Source: CALBPI01 sp039821605
GTDB taxonomy: Bacteria > Pseudomonadota > Gammaproteobacteria > Steroidobacterales > Woeseiaceae
NCBI GenBank assembly: GCA_039821605.1
Contig: JBCBNV010000003.1
Location: 62,001-126,000 of the forward strand
Direction of reading: 5' to 3'
Length of the DNA: 64,000 nt
The notes beneath the pieces were generated by a model, which made no database searches, was not told the origin of the DNA, and saw only the letters and a list, made by a program, of their open reading frames with translations. Below are positions 1-7,990 of this stretch, one piece after another; the first letter of the stretch is position 1, and each line of letters starts with the position of its first letter. The position numbers and the translations under genes were made by a program.

Positions 1-42
1 TAGCGGCTTATTGGGCATAAGCACAATCCTGTCGCGATCTTT
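1..42 (-). other. Intergenic stretch downstream of truB
   Basis: This short stretch follows the truB stop codon on the minus strand and runs off the window. In many proteobacteria rpsO comes next, but no rpsO start is visible here, so only leader sequence can be present. Confidence 0.4.
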
Positions 43-993
43 TCACTGGTTTTTCAGGCGGAAAGTGCGGCAGGCCCCCGCCATGACCCGGGACGGCGCC
101 AGACGGCCCGTCCCTTCAAGTGTCGCCGTGCCCAGGAATAGGCCGCTCTCGGTTTGTACGCGGACGCTCCCCGGGTTCTGACCGGGCCCGAGCCCGAGCC
201 GCTGGCCCCGGCAGAACCGCGCCGCATCGACGTCAGAAAGCGCCACGATGGGCCATTCGCAGAGACCCGCGTCGACGGGCAGGAGCCAACCGTCGGGTAG
301 CGGCACGCCAGGCTCGAGTGCTTCGAGTGCCTCAAGCGTGTGCATGGGACCCTCGAAGGGCGCCACGGTCTCGCGGCGCAATTCGGCCGTGTGGGCCACG
401 GTCCCCGCAGCCTGCGCCAGGTCTTCAATGAGTGTGCGGATGTAGGTGCCTTTGGAGCAGGTGACGCGCATCGACAGTCGATCGCCCTGCAGCGCGGTCA
501 TCGTAAGCGCCCTAATCGTGACCCGCCGTGGCGCCCGATCCACGGCCTGCCCCTTGCGTGCGATCTCGTAGAGCCGTTTGCCGCCGTGTTTGAGCGCCGA
601 GTACATGGGCGGCACCTGATCGATGTCACCCGCGAAGCCGTCGGCGATCAGCTGCCAGCCCGCGAGGTCGCAATCTGGCACGGGCTGCGACTCGGTCACC
701 TCGCCTTCGGCATCACCGGTACTCGTGGCCTGGCCCAGCGCGGCCACGGCCGTGTAGGTCTTGTCGGCGTCGAGCAGCAGTTGGGACACTCGCGTGGCGT
801 CGCCGAAACACAGCGGCAACATGCCCGAGGCCAACGGGTCGAGGCTCCCGGTGTGGCCCGCCTTGCGTGCAGATACGGCGCGGCGCGCCCGCTGCAGCGC
901 CTGGTTGGAGCTGATCCCCAGTGGTTTGTCGAGCAGCAGGATGCCGTGCAGATCACGCCACTCGCGGCGCTTGCGTTCAGTCTTCGCCGTCAT
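43..993 (-). CDS. truB: tRNA pseudouridine(55) synthase TruB
   Basis: Converts U55 in the T-loop of tRNAs to pseudouridine. The 316-residue protein carries the TruB signature GHTGSLDPLASGMLP at about residues 46-60, with catalytic Asp52, then the KGTYIRTL motif and a C-terminal PUA-like region. The open frame extends upstream to 1110, but the extra residues lie inside rbfA and are not TruB-like. The ATG at 993 gives MTAKTERKRREW, followed at once by the conserved HGILLLDKP strand. It overlaps the 3' end of rbfA by 17 bases, so translation is probably coupled. It is the last gene seen of the metY-rimP-nusA-infB-rbfA-truB operon. Confidence 0.97.
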   Translation of the reverse strand: MTAKTERKRREWRDLHGILLLDKPLGISSNQALQRARRAVSARKAGHTGSLDPLASGMLPLCFGDATRVSQLLLDADKTYTAVAALGQATSTGDAEGEVTESQPVPDCDLAGWQLIADGFAGDIDQVPPMYSALKHGGKRLYEIARKGQAVDRAPRRVTIRALTMTALQGDRLSMRVTCSKGTYIRTLIEDLAQAAGTVAHTAELRRETVAPFEGPMHTLEALEALEPGVPLPDGWLLPVDAGLCEWPIVALSDVDAARFCRGQRLGLGPGQNPGSVRVQTESGLFLGTATLEGTGRLAPSRVMAGACRTFRLKNQ

Positions 994-1354
994 CGTCGCC
1001 CGGCTCGGGCGTGGCAGCGTCGGCAATGAGCCCTGACAGGTGGAACCCACGCGCGACGCTGTCGTCGTGCGCAAAGCGGAGCTCAGGCACCCGGCGCGAG
1101 CGAATCTCACGGCCCAGGCGACTGCGCAGGAAGCCCCCTGCGGCCATCAGGCCCTCGAGCACGGGCTCCGGATCGGCATCAGGTGACAGGGTCGAGAAGT
1201 AGACCTTGGCCACGGAAAGATCGCGGGTCAGCTCAACGCTGCTGACGCTGACGCCTTCAAGCCGCGGGTCTTTGCTCTCGAAGCGCAGCAGCTCGTTGAG
1301 CACGCGCTGTATCTGGCCGCCGAGGCGGGCCTGGCGTGAAAACTCCCGTGCCAC
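977..1354 (-). CDS. rbfA: 30S ribosome-binding factor RbfA
   Basis: Small KH-fold factor that binds the 30S subunit during late 16S rRNA maturation and cold adaptation. The protein is 125 residues, normal for the family. A GTG start at 1354 is chosen because it places AREFSR at the N-terminus, as in known RbfA proteins; the longer frame to 1387 would overlap the infB stop. The body has the conserved IQRVLNELL helix and the segment ending in PELRFAHDDS. The acidic tail GDDDGED overlaps the truB start. It sits 13 bases after infB, the usual operon position. Confidence 0.94.
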   Translation of the reverse strand: MAREFSRQARLGGQIQRVLNELLRFESKDPRLEGVSVSSVELTRDLSVAKVYFSTLSPDADPEPVLEGLMAAGGFLRSRLGREIRSRRVPELRFAHDDSVARGFHLSGLIADAATPEPGDDDGED

Positions 1355-1367
1355 GCCGAAGCCTGCC

Positions 1368-3875
1368 CTAGTCGATCGTGCGGGCAACCTCGACGCGCTC
1401 GAAGCACTCGATCTGGTCGCCGACTTTCACGTCGTTGTAGTTACGGACGCCGATACCGCACTCCGTGCCCGCGCGCACTTCGTTGACGTCGTCCTTGAAG
1501 CGGCGCAGCGACTCGAGCTCACCCTCGTAGATCACGACGTTGTCGCGCAGTACGCGGATGGGCAGCGACCGACGCACGAAACCGTCGATGACCATGCAAC
1601 CTGCGACGTTGCCAAATTTCGGCGAACGGAACACGTCGCGGACTTCGGCCAGGCCAACGATTTGCTCGCGGACTTCCGGTGACAGCAGACCCGAGACGGC
1701 GGCTTTAACGTCGTCGATGGCCTCGTAGATGATGCTGTAGTAGCGCACATCCACCTCGGCCTCCTTGATCATGTCACGCGCGGTCGCGTCGGCACGGACG
1801 TTGAAGCCAATGACAATCGCGTTCGACGCCTGGGCGAGCGTAATGTCCGACTCCGTGATCCCACCGACGCCTGCCGTAATGACGTTGACCTTGACCTCGT
1901 CGTTGCTGATCGCCTGCAGAGAATCACGCAGCGCCTCGGCGCTGCCGTTCACGTCGGCCTTGATCATGATCGACACCGTGACCTGCTCGCCGTCCGTCAT
2001 CTGGCTGAAGACGTTCTCGAGCTTGGCCGCCTGCTGCTGCGCAAGCTTGGTGTCGCGCGCCCTGGTCTGGCGGAACTCGGCCACTTCGCGCGCCTTGCGC
2101 TCGTTCTCGACGACCAGCATCTCATCACCAGGTGCCGGTACGCCCGACAGGCCCAGCACGACCGCCGGCGTCGACGGGCCCGCCGAGCTCAGCGTCTGCT
2201 GTGCCTCATCGAACATGGCGCGGATGCGGCCGTGCTCTTCACCGGCAAGAATGTAGTCACTGCGTGACAGCGTGCCCGACTGGACGAGTACCGTCGCAAC
2301 GGCACCTCGACCCTTCTCCAGGCTGCCCTCGACGACGATGCCGCGCGCGGGACCGTCCGCGATGGCCTTGAGGTCCATGACCTCGGCTTGCAGCAGCACC
2401 GCTTCGAGCAGTGCGTCGATTCCTTCGCCCGTGTGCGCCGAGACGTTCACGAACTGGCTCTCGCCGCCCCACTCTTCGGGGATGACCTCGTGCTGTGACA
2501 GCTCGTTACGCACGCGCTCGGGGTCGGCATCGTCTCGGTCGATCTTGTTGACGGCCACGACAATGGGAACGCCCGCCGCCTTGGAGTGCTGCACGGCCTC
2601 GATCGTCTGTGGCATGACGCCGTCGTCCGCGGCCACCACGAGGATCACGATGTCCGTCGCCTGGGCACCGCGCGCACGCATCGCCGTAAATGCGGCGTGG
2701 CCCGGGGTATCCAGGAAGCAGATCTCACCGTTGTCGGTCGCGACCTTGTAGGCACCGATGTGCTGTGTGATCCCGCCAGCCTCGCCTGCCGCGACACGTG
2801 CGGCGCGGATGTAGTCGAGCAGCGACGTCTTGCCGTGGTCGACGTGGCCCATGATCGTGACCACGGGCGGGCGCGTGACTTCGTCGCCCTCTGCCGTTTC
2901 CGCGACGTCTGCAAGCAGCTCGTCGTCGACGGAACTGTCGCTGACGGGCATGGCATTGTGGCCGAGCTCTTCAACGACGAGCGCAGCCGTATCCTGGTCG
3001 ATGGTTTGGTTGATGGTGACCATCGCGCCCATGCCCATGAGCGCCTTGATGACTTCGGTCGCCTTCACAGCCATGCGCTGGGAGAGCTCGCCCACGGTAA
3101 TCGTCTCGGGGATTTCGACGTCGCGAATGACGGGTGCCGTCGGGCGTTCGAATCCGTGCTGCGTGTCCACGTTGACACCGGCGGCACGCCGACGCGTCTG
3201 CGCCGGGCGCTTGCGTTTGCGGCGGCCGCTCTTGTCGCCCGCCACGTGCAGCTCTTTGCGGCCGTACTTGGTCTTTTCCTTGCGTGCAGCCAGCGCCTCG
3301 CGTTCGGCGCGCTCGCGTTGTTCGCGCTCGTCGCGCTCACGACGCTCTTTCTCCGCCTGCTCGGCCTCGACACGACGGCGCTCGCTTTCCTCGGCGCGCT
3401 GACGCGCGACCTCTTCGGCTTCGCGTGCCTCGCGCTCGCGCTCTTCGACAGCCCGGCGTTCTGCGGCTTCCTGTTCTTCCTTGGCGCGCGTCTCTTCGGC
3501 CTCACGCTCGCGGCGAACCTGGTCCAGTTCTTCCTGCTGGGCACGTGCCTGCTCTTCGAGCACATCGCGCTTGATGTAGGTGCGCTTCTTACGGACCTCG
3601 ACGGCAACGGTGCGCGCACTGCCCTTGTTGCCGGACATGCGCAGCTCGCTCTGCGACTTGCGCTTGAGCGTAATCTTGCGTGGCGCAGCCGTGAGCTTGC
3701 CTTCGTCCTTGCCGTGCTGGCGGCGCAGGTAACCGAGCAGCTCCATCTTCGCGTCTTCGCTGATGGTGTCATCCGCACCCGCGACCTGGATGCCGGCTTC
3801 GTCGAGCTGCAAAAGCAGCTTTTCAACGGGAACCTTAAGCACCTCGGCGAATTGTGAAACGGTCACTTCAGCCAT
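1368..3875 (-). CDS. infB: Translation initiation factor IF-2
   Basis: GTPase that brings fMet-tRNA to the 30S subunit and promotes subunit joining. The 835-residue protein has two N-terminal IF2_N modules (about 1-50 and 250-300) separated by a long Arg/Glu/Ala-rich charged helix (about 105-200). The G domain follows, with GHVDHGKT at 343-350, DTPGH at about 389-393 and NKID, then the beta-barrel domains and the C-terminal fMet-tRNA-binding domain. The long charged linker is typical of proteobacterial IF-2. It lies 35 bases downstream of nusA in the same operon. No alternative internal start was assigned. Confidence 0.98.
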   Translation of the reverse strand: MAEVTVSQFAEVLKVPVEKLLLQLDEAGIQVAGADDTISEDAKMELLGYLRRQHGKDEGKLTAAPRKITLKRKSQSELRMSGNKGSARTVAVEVRKKRTYIKRDVLEEQARAQQEELDQVRREREAEETRAKEEQEAAERRAVEEREREAREAEEVARQRAEESERRRVEAEQAEKERRERDEREQRERAEREALAARKEKTKYGRKELHVAGDKSGRRKRKRPAQTRRRAAGVNVDTQHGFERPTAPVIRDVEIPETITVGELSQRMAVKATEVIKALMGMGAMVTINQTIDQDTAALVVEELGHNAMPVSDSSVDDELLADVAETAEGDEVTRPPVVTIMGHVDHGKTSLLDYIRAARVAAGEAGGITQHIGAYKVATDNGEICFLDTPGHAAFTAMRARGAQATDIVILVVAADDGVMPQTIEAVQHSKAAGVPIVVAVNKIDRDDADPERVRNELSQHEVIPEEWGGESQFVNVSAHTGEGIDALLEAVLLQAEVMDLKAIADGPARGIVVEGSLEKGRGAVATVLVQSGTLSRSDYILAGEEHGRIRAMFDEAQQTLSSAGPSTPAVVLGLSGVPAPGDEMLVVENERKAREVAEFRQTRARDTKLAQQQAAKLENVFSQMTDGEQVTVSIMIKADVNGSAEALRDSLQAISNDEVKVNVITAGVGGITESDITLAQASNAIVIGFNVRADATARDMIKEAEVDVRYYSIIYEAIDDVKAAVSGLLSPEVREQIVGLAEVRDVFRSPKFGNVAGCMVIDGFVRRSLPIRVLRDNVVIYEGELESLRRFKDDVNEVRAGTECGIGVRNYNDVKVGDQIECFERVEVARTID

Positions 3876-3910
3876 TCATATCTCTCCACGCCACCGCGTT
3901 TCGCGGTTGC

Positions 3911-5440
3911 TCAACCTGCCTGCTCCTGCTCCGCGGGTGCGGCTTCTTCCGCCTCCTCGAACCAGTGTGCGCGCGCCGCCATGATCAGCTTGCCGGCGTC
4001 TTCTTCACTCATTTCAATGACCTCGAGCAGGTCGTCAGTGGCCTGCTCGGCCAGGTCGTCGCGTGTCACGATGCCGCCGGCGGCCAGCGTGGCGGCCAGC
4101 GTTTCGTCCATACCTTCCACGTCAAACAAATCAGCCGCAGGCGCTGCCTGCTCGATGACCTCTTCGCTGGCGATGGCCTGCGTCAGCAGCACATCACGTG
4201 CACGGCTGCGCAGCTCCTCGACGACGTCTTCGTCGAATTCGTCGATCGCCACGAGCTCCGATGAGGGCACGTAGGCGATTTCCTCAATGCTCGAGAAGCC
4301 TTCCTGCACGAGGATCATGGCCACCTCCGAGTCGACGTCGAGCTGCTTCATGAACACCTCGGAGAGCTCACGCATCTCAGCTTCGCTCTTCGCCTCGGCG
4401 TCCGCCTCGGTCATGACGTTGAGTTCCCAGCCCGTGAGCTCGCTGGCCAGACGGATGTTCTGGCCGCCGCGACCGATGGCCTGCGACAGCTTGTCCTCGT
4501 CGACGGCGATATCCATGCCGTGCTTGTCCTCGTCCACAACGATCGAAACGACCTCGGCCGGCGACATTGCGTTGACGACGAACTGCGCCGCATTCTCATC
4601 GTGCAGAATGATGTCGACGCGCTCGCCGGCCAGCTCGTTCGAGACGGCTTGGACACGCGAGCCGCGCATACCGACACAGGCGCCGACGGGATCGATGCGG
4701 GTGTCGTTGCTCTTCACAGCGATCTTCGCGCGCAGGCCCGGGTCGCGGGCTGCGGCGAGGATCTCAATGAGTCCCTGGCCCACTTCCGGCACTTCGAGGC
4801 GGAACAGGTCGACGAGGAATTCCGGAGCCGTGCGGCTCATGAACAGCTGCGGGCCACGCGGCTCCGAGCGCACCTCGATCAGCCGGGCCTTGATGCGGTC
4901 GTGCTGGCGCACGGGCTCGCGCGGGAGCATGTGCTCTCGCGGAATGAAACCTTCCGCAGTGCCGCCCAGGTCGACGTAGACGCCGTTGCGATCAACGCGC
5001 TTGACGATGCCGCTGAGCATCTCGTCGACGCGGTCTTCATATTCTTCAACAATTTTGGCGCGCTCGGCCTCGCGGACACGCTGCACGATGACCTGCTTGG
5101 CAGTCTGTGCGGCGATCCGGCCAAACTCGACAGACTCGATGGGCACCTCGACAAAGCCATCCACTTCGGCCTCGGGGTCAACGTCGACAGCGTCAATCAT
5201 GCGCAGCTCACGCTCGGGCTCTTCAAGCTCCGTCGATTCGTCAGCGAACACCTTCCAGCGACGGAATGTGTCGTACTCGCCCGATTCACGGTCGATCGCG
5301 ACGCGGACGTCGATGTCGTCCCCGTGGCGCTTGCGCGTTGCCGAAGCCAGTGCAGCTTCCATCGCTTCAAAAATGATCTCGCGGTCGACACCCTTCTCGT
5401 TAGAGACAGCATCGATCACCATCAGCATTTCTTTACTCAT
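3911..5440 (-). CDS. nusA: Transcription termination/antitermination factor NusA
   Basis: RNA polymerase-binding factor that modulates pausing, intrinsic termination and antitermination. The 509 residues show the NusA N-terminal domain (about 1-130), an S1 domain around GIVKRVDRNGVYVDLGG, two KH domains (including GACVGMRGSRVQAV and QAIGRGGQNIRLAS), and the two C-terminal helix-hairpin-helix acidic repeats of gammaproteobacterial NusA. The tail is rich in Glu and Ala. It lies between rimP and infB. Its operon leader contains terminator-like hairpins, which fits autoregulation by termination, but that link is an inference. Confidence 0.98.
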   Translation of the reverse strand: MSKEMLMVIDAVSNEKGVDREIIFEAMEAALASATRKRHGDDIDVRVAIDRESGEYDTFRRWKVFADESTELEEPERELRMIDAVDVDPEAEVDGFVEVPIESVEFGRIAAQTAKQVIVQRVREAERAKIVEEYEDRVDEMLSGIVKRVDRNGVYVDLGGTAEGFIPREHMLPREPVRQHDRIKARLIEVRSEPRGPQLFMSRTAPEFLVDLFRLEVPEVGQGLIEILAAARDPGLRAKIAVKSNDTRIDPVGACVGMRGSRVQAVSNELAGERVDIILHDENAAQFVVNAMSPAEVVSIVVDEDKHGMDIAVDEDKLSQAIGRGGQNIRLASELTGWELNVMTEADAEAKSEAEMRELSEVFMKQLDVDSEVAMILVQEGFSSIEEIAYVPSSELVAIDEFDEDVVEELRSRARDVLLTQAIASEEVIEQAAPAADLFDVEGMDETLAATLAAGGIVTRDDLAEQATDDLLEVIEMSEEDAGKLIMAARAHWFEEAEEAAPAEQEQAG

Positions 5441-5475
5441 ATCTCGCTCTGCCTGCGATTGTGCGATCCGGCGCC

Positions 5476-5925
5476 TCAGATCTCCGGGACCAGCCGCGCC
5501 GATTCAATCTTCTCCAGCGGCAGCCGATGGGTATCCCCATCGACGTCCAGCAGGACGATCTCGTCTTCCAAACCTGACAGCCGGCCCTTGAGGCGCCGCC
5601 TGCCCTGATAACCCTTCTGCATCACCACGCGTGCCAGGGCACCCACGTAGCGCTCGTAGTGCGACGGTCGCCGCAGCGGGCGATCCAGACCCGGGGAGGA
5701 CATCTCCAGGTAGTACTCACCTGGTACCGGGTCCTCCACGTCCAACAGACCGCTGACGGCATTGCTCGCACGCTCGCAGTCATCGAGCGTGATGCCGTTC
5801 TCGGCATCGATGAACAGCCGCAATGTACTGCGCCCGCCAGCCGACTCGAACTCGACGTCGATGAGCTCGTAACCCTCGCGTTCGAGCACGGGTGCCACCA
5901 AGGCTTCGATCTCGTCGCTGAGCAT
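5476..5925 (-). CDS. rimP: Ribosome maturation factor RimP
   Basis: Assists 30S assembly. It has the two-domain RimP architecture: an N-terminal alpha/beta domain (EALVAPVLEREGYELIDVEF) with a Pro/Gly-rich junction (YYLEMSSPGLDRPLRR), then an SH3-like C-terminal barrel. The frame is open to 5952, but the ATG at 5925 is preferred because GGGAG lies 8 bases upstream, giving 149 residues, the usual length. It is the first protein gene of the operon, after metY and just downstream of a terminator-like hairpin. Confidence 0.95.
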   Translation of the reverse strand: MLSDEIEALVAPVLEREGYELIDVEFESAGGRSTLRLFIDAENGITLDDCERASNAVSGLLDVEDPVPGEYYLEMSSPGLDRPLRRPSHYERYVGALARVVMQKGYQGRRRLKGRLSGLEDEIVLLDVDGDTHRLPLEKIESARLVPEI

Positions 5926-5948
5926 CTCGCCGACTCCCGTCGCCACAA

Positions 5949-5975
5949 CCAAAAAATGGGCACGAGGCCCATTTC
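5949..5975 (-). terminator. Terminator/attenuator hairpin just upstream of rimP
   Basis: On the minus strand ATGGGC pairs with GCCCAT across a five-base loop and is followed directly by a run of T. It sits about 25 bases before the rimP start, inside the operon leader. That suggests attenuation rather than the end of a gene. Confidence 0.65.
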
Positions 5976-6014
5976 ACGTCCAATGCCCTGTCGTGGCTGT
6001 GCACCAATGACCGG

Positions 6015-6040
6015 GCAAACAAAAAGCCCCAGAGGGGCCT
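6015..6040 (-). terminator. Intrinsic terminator-like hairpin in the rimP-nusA leader
   Basis: On the minus strand GGCCCC, a TCT loop and GGGGC are followed by TTTTTG. It is downstream of the promoter at 6148-6177 and upstream of the 5949-5975 hairpin, so it would interrupt the leader transcript. Confidence 0.65.
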
Positions 6041-6147
6041 CAATGTCCTGCGCACCCAATATCCGGGCCCGCGTCCTGTCCGTCGGGTCGTTGCTATGGC
6101 ATCGCGCGTCGCACAACTGCCAGGGAGTTCGCCCCAACTAGCCCGTA

Positions 6148-6177
6148 ATAATATCAGCCGGGCCTTGTCTGTCTCAA
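6148..6177 (-). promoter_or_regulatory. Probable sigma-70 promoter for rimP-nusA-infB
   Basis: TTGAGA (6172-6177) and TATTAT (6148-6153) are separated by 18 bases on the minus strand. It lies downstream of the metY terminator and would start a leader of about 215 bases before rimP. Confidence 0.55.
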
Positions 6178-6209
6178 GGTGGGGGCCAGGGGCGCCCATC
6201 TCGAGGCAT

Positions 6210-6242
6210 AAAAAAAGCCCGGTCTGCAAGCGAGACCGGGCT
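6210..6242 (-). terminator. Intrinsic terminator after metY
   Basis: A long GC-rich stem (AGCCCGGTCT/AGACCGGGCT) with a 7-base loop is followed by seven T on the minus strand, about 12 bases past the tRNA 3' end. Confidence 0.85.
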
Positions 6243-6253
6243 CTCGATAGCGG

Positions 6254-6330
6254 TGGTAGCGGGGGCAGGATTCGAACCTGCGACCTTCGGGTTATGAGCC
6301 CGACGAGCTGCCAGACTGCTCCACCCCGCA
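6254..6330 (-). tRNA. metY: Initiator tRNA-fMet(CAU)
   Basis: A 77-base cloverleaf with anticodon CAT in a loop flanked by the three G-C pairs (GGG/CCC) diagnostic of initiator tRNA. The first base is unpaired with base 72 (T opposite T), another initiator feature. The 3' CCA is encoded. Its position as the first gene before rimP-nusA-infB matches the metY operon of other gammaproteobacteria. Confidence 0.96.
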
Positions 6331-6343
6331 GCCGAGGTCGTGC

Positions 6344-6372
6344 ACTATACCGGCGGTTTGTGCATTGCGCAA
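6344..6372 (-). promoter_or_regulatory. Sigma-70 promoter of metY operon
   Basis: TTGCGC (6367-6372) and TATAGT (6344-6349) are exactly 17 bases apart, ending 13 bases before the mature 5' end of the tRNA. Confidence 0.7.
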
Positions 6373-6508
6373 TAGCTCGTTACAGGCTTGTCATATGCCG
6401 TGATCAGGGCGTCAAATTGCGTGATTTGGCGTCAGTTCGGGCCAAACTGCTTGAAACGTAATTTGGCCGGCGAAAAAGCCTGAATCGCGATCTGGCGCCA
6501 CGCGACGG

Positions 6509-7972
6509 CTAGCCGATCACCTGCGCACAAAGCGCGAACAGACCGCCCGGCGCCAGCCCCACACCGATCACGGCGAGGCCGTTGAGACTCAGTGCGACGC
6601 GCATGTCGGTCGGCGCCTCGAGCGTGTGGCGGTCCACGGCCTCGTCGAAGTACATGTACTTCAAAACGCGCAGGTAGTAGAACGCGCCGACGACGGAGAA
6701 GATCACCATGATCACCGCCACAGAGAAGAAGATCACAGCCGTGTCACCCGCGAACCGGCCCGCGTCGAGTACGGCGGCGATGACATGCAGCTTGGCCCAA
6801 AAACCGACCCATGGTGGTATGCCCGCGAGGCTCAGCATGAAGCAGGCCATCATGGCGGCAAACCAGGGACTGCGTGCGTTAAGCCCACGAAAGTCCTCGA
6901 GATCCTCGGCCTCGAAACCTGCGCGAGATAACAGCGCAACAGTGCCGAAGGCACCGAGCGCCGTGAAGGTGTAGGTCAGCGTGTAGAAGAGGCTGGCCTG
7001 GTAACCCTCGGCGTTGCCCGCGAAGAAACCCAACAGGATGAAACCGACGTGGAAAATCGTCGAGTACGCCAGCATGCGTTTGATGTTGGTCTGCGCGATC
7101 GCAACGATGTTGCCGAAGATCAGCGAGAGTACGGCAATGACGAGCAGCATCTGGTGCCACTGCTCGTAGAGCGCAGGCAGGCCCTCGACCAGAATCCGCG
7201 TGGCCAGCGCGAATGACGCGAGTTTCGTCAGTGAGCCCAAATAGATCGTCACGGGCGTACGCGCACCCTGGTAGACGTCGGGCAACCACATGTGAAACGG
7301 CACGGCGCCGAACTTGAACGCGATGCCGACGAGCACGAACGACAGACCGAACCATAGTGCGACGTCATCGCTGCCCGCCTCTGCCACGCGCGTCGTGAGC
7401 ACGTCGAACTGGATTGTCCCGGTGACGCCGTAGATCAGTGAGACGCCATACAGGAATGCGCCCGACGCGATGGCGCCCAGCACGAAGTACTTCATGGCCG
7501 CTTCGGCGCAGCTGCTCGAATCACGGTCGAAGGCAACCAGCGCGTACAGCGACAGGGACAGCATTTCCATTCCAAGATAGATCGTCAGCATGCTGTTGGC
7601 CGAGATCATCACGAAGATGCCAAGCAGGCCGAACATGGAGAGCAGGTAGAACTCGCCCTTGCGGAGCCCGTTGCGCATGAGATAGTCGCGCGAATAGATG
7701 AACACGATGCCCAGGCACAGGGCCGCGGCGAATTTGAGCACCGTGGACAGCGAGTCGTTGACGAAGCTGCCACTGAATGTGAGCTCGCGCGACAGCGGCT
7801 GCGCGGCAAGGACCGCAACGAGCGTGACGGCCAATGCTGCGATCGACAGCCAGAACGTGATGACGCGACGTTCGTCGGACACGAACAGATCGGCGACGAG
7901 CACCACGCACAGCGCGCCCAGCAGCGTCATTTCTGCGAGTGCAGGTGCAAAGTCAGGGGTTATGAACGGCAT
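6509..7972 (-). CDS. nuoN: NADH-quinone oxidoreductase subunit N
   Basis: Antiporter-like proton-channel subunit of the complex I membrane arm. The 487-residue, strongly hydrophobic protein has the Proton_antipo_M pattern, with conserved membrane Lys/Glu residues around YLGMEMLSLSLYAL and KFGAVPFHMWLPDVYQG. Last gene of nuoA-N, 18 bases after nuoM. No convincing intrinsic terminator was found in the 136 bases between its stop and the metY promoter, so how the long nuo transcript ends is unclear. Confidence 0.97.
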   Translation of the reverse strand: MPFITPDFAPALAEMTLLGALCVVLVADLFVSDERRVITFWLSIAALAVTLVAVLAAQPLSRELTFSGSFVNDSLSTVLKFAAALCLGIVFIYSRDYLMRNGLRKGEFYLLSMFGLLGIFVMISANSMLTIYLGMEMLSLSLYALVAFDRDSSSCAEAAMKYFVLGAIASGAFLYGVSLIYGVTGTIQFDVLTTRVAEAGSDDVALWFGLSFVLVGIAFKFGAVPFHMWLPDVYQGARTPVTIYLGSLTKLASFALATRILVEGLPALYEQWHQMLLVIAVLSLIFGNIVAIAQTNIKRMLAYSTIFHVGFILLGFFAGNAEGYQASLFYTLTYTFTALGAFGTVALLSRAGFEAEDLEDFRGLNARSPWFAAMMACFMLSLAGIPPWVGFWAKLHVIAAVLDAGRFAGDTAVIFFSVAVIMVIFSVVGAFYYLRVLKYMYFDEAVDRHTLEAPTDMRVALSLNGLAVIGVGLAPGGLFALCAQVIG

Positions 7973-7990
7973 AGTCAGGATTCCCAGGCG

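Noticed and set aside
2586..3857. Long plus-strand open frame (423 codons) opposite infB
   Set aside because: It mirrors the Arg/Glu-rich infB frame on the other strand, has no family motif and is a GC-rich antisense shadow.
4520..5608. Plus-strand open frame of 362 codons opposite nusA
   Set aside because: Antisense of NusA; composition is His/Asp/Leu/Val skewed with no domain.
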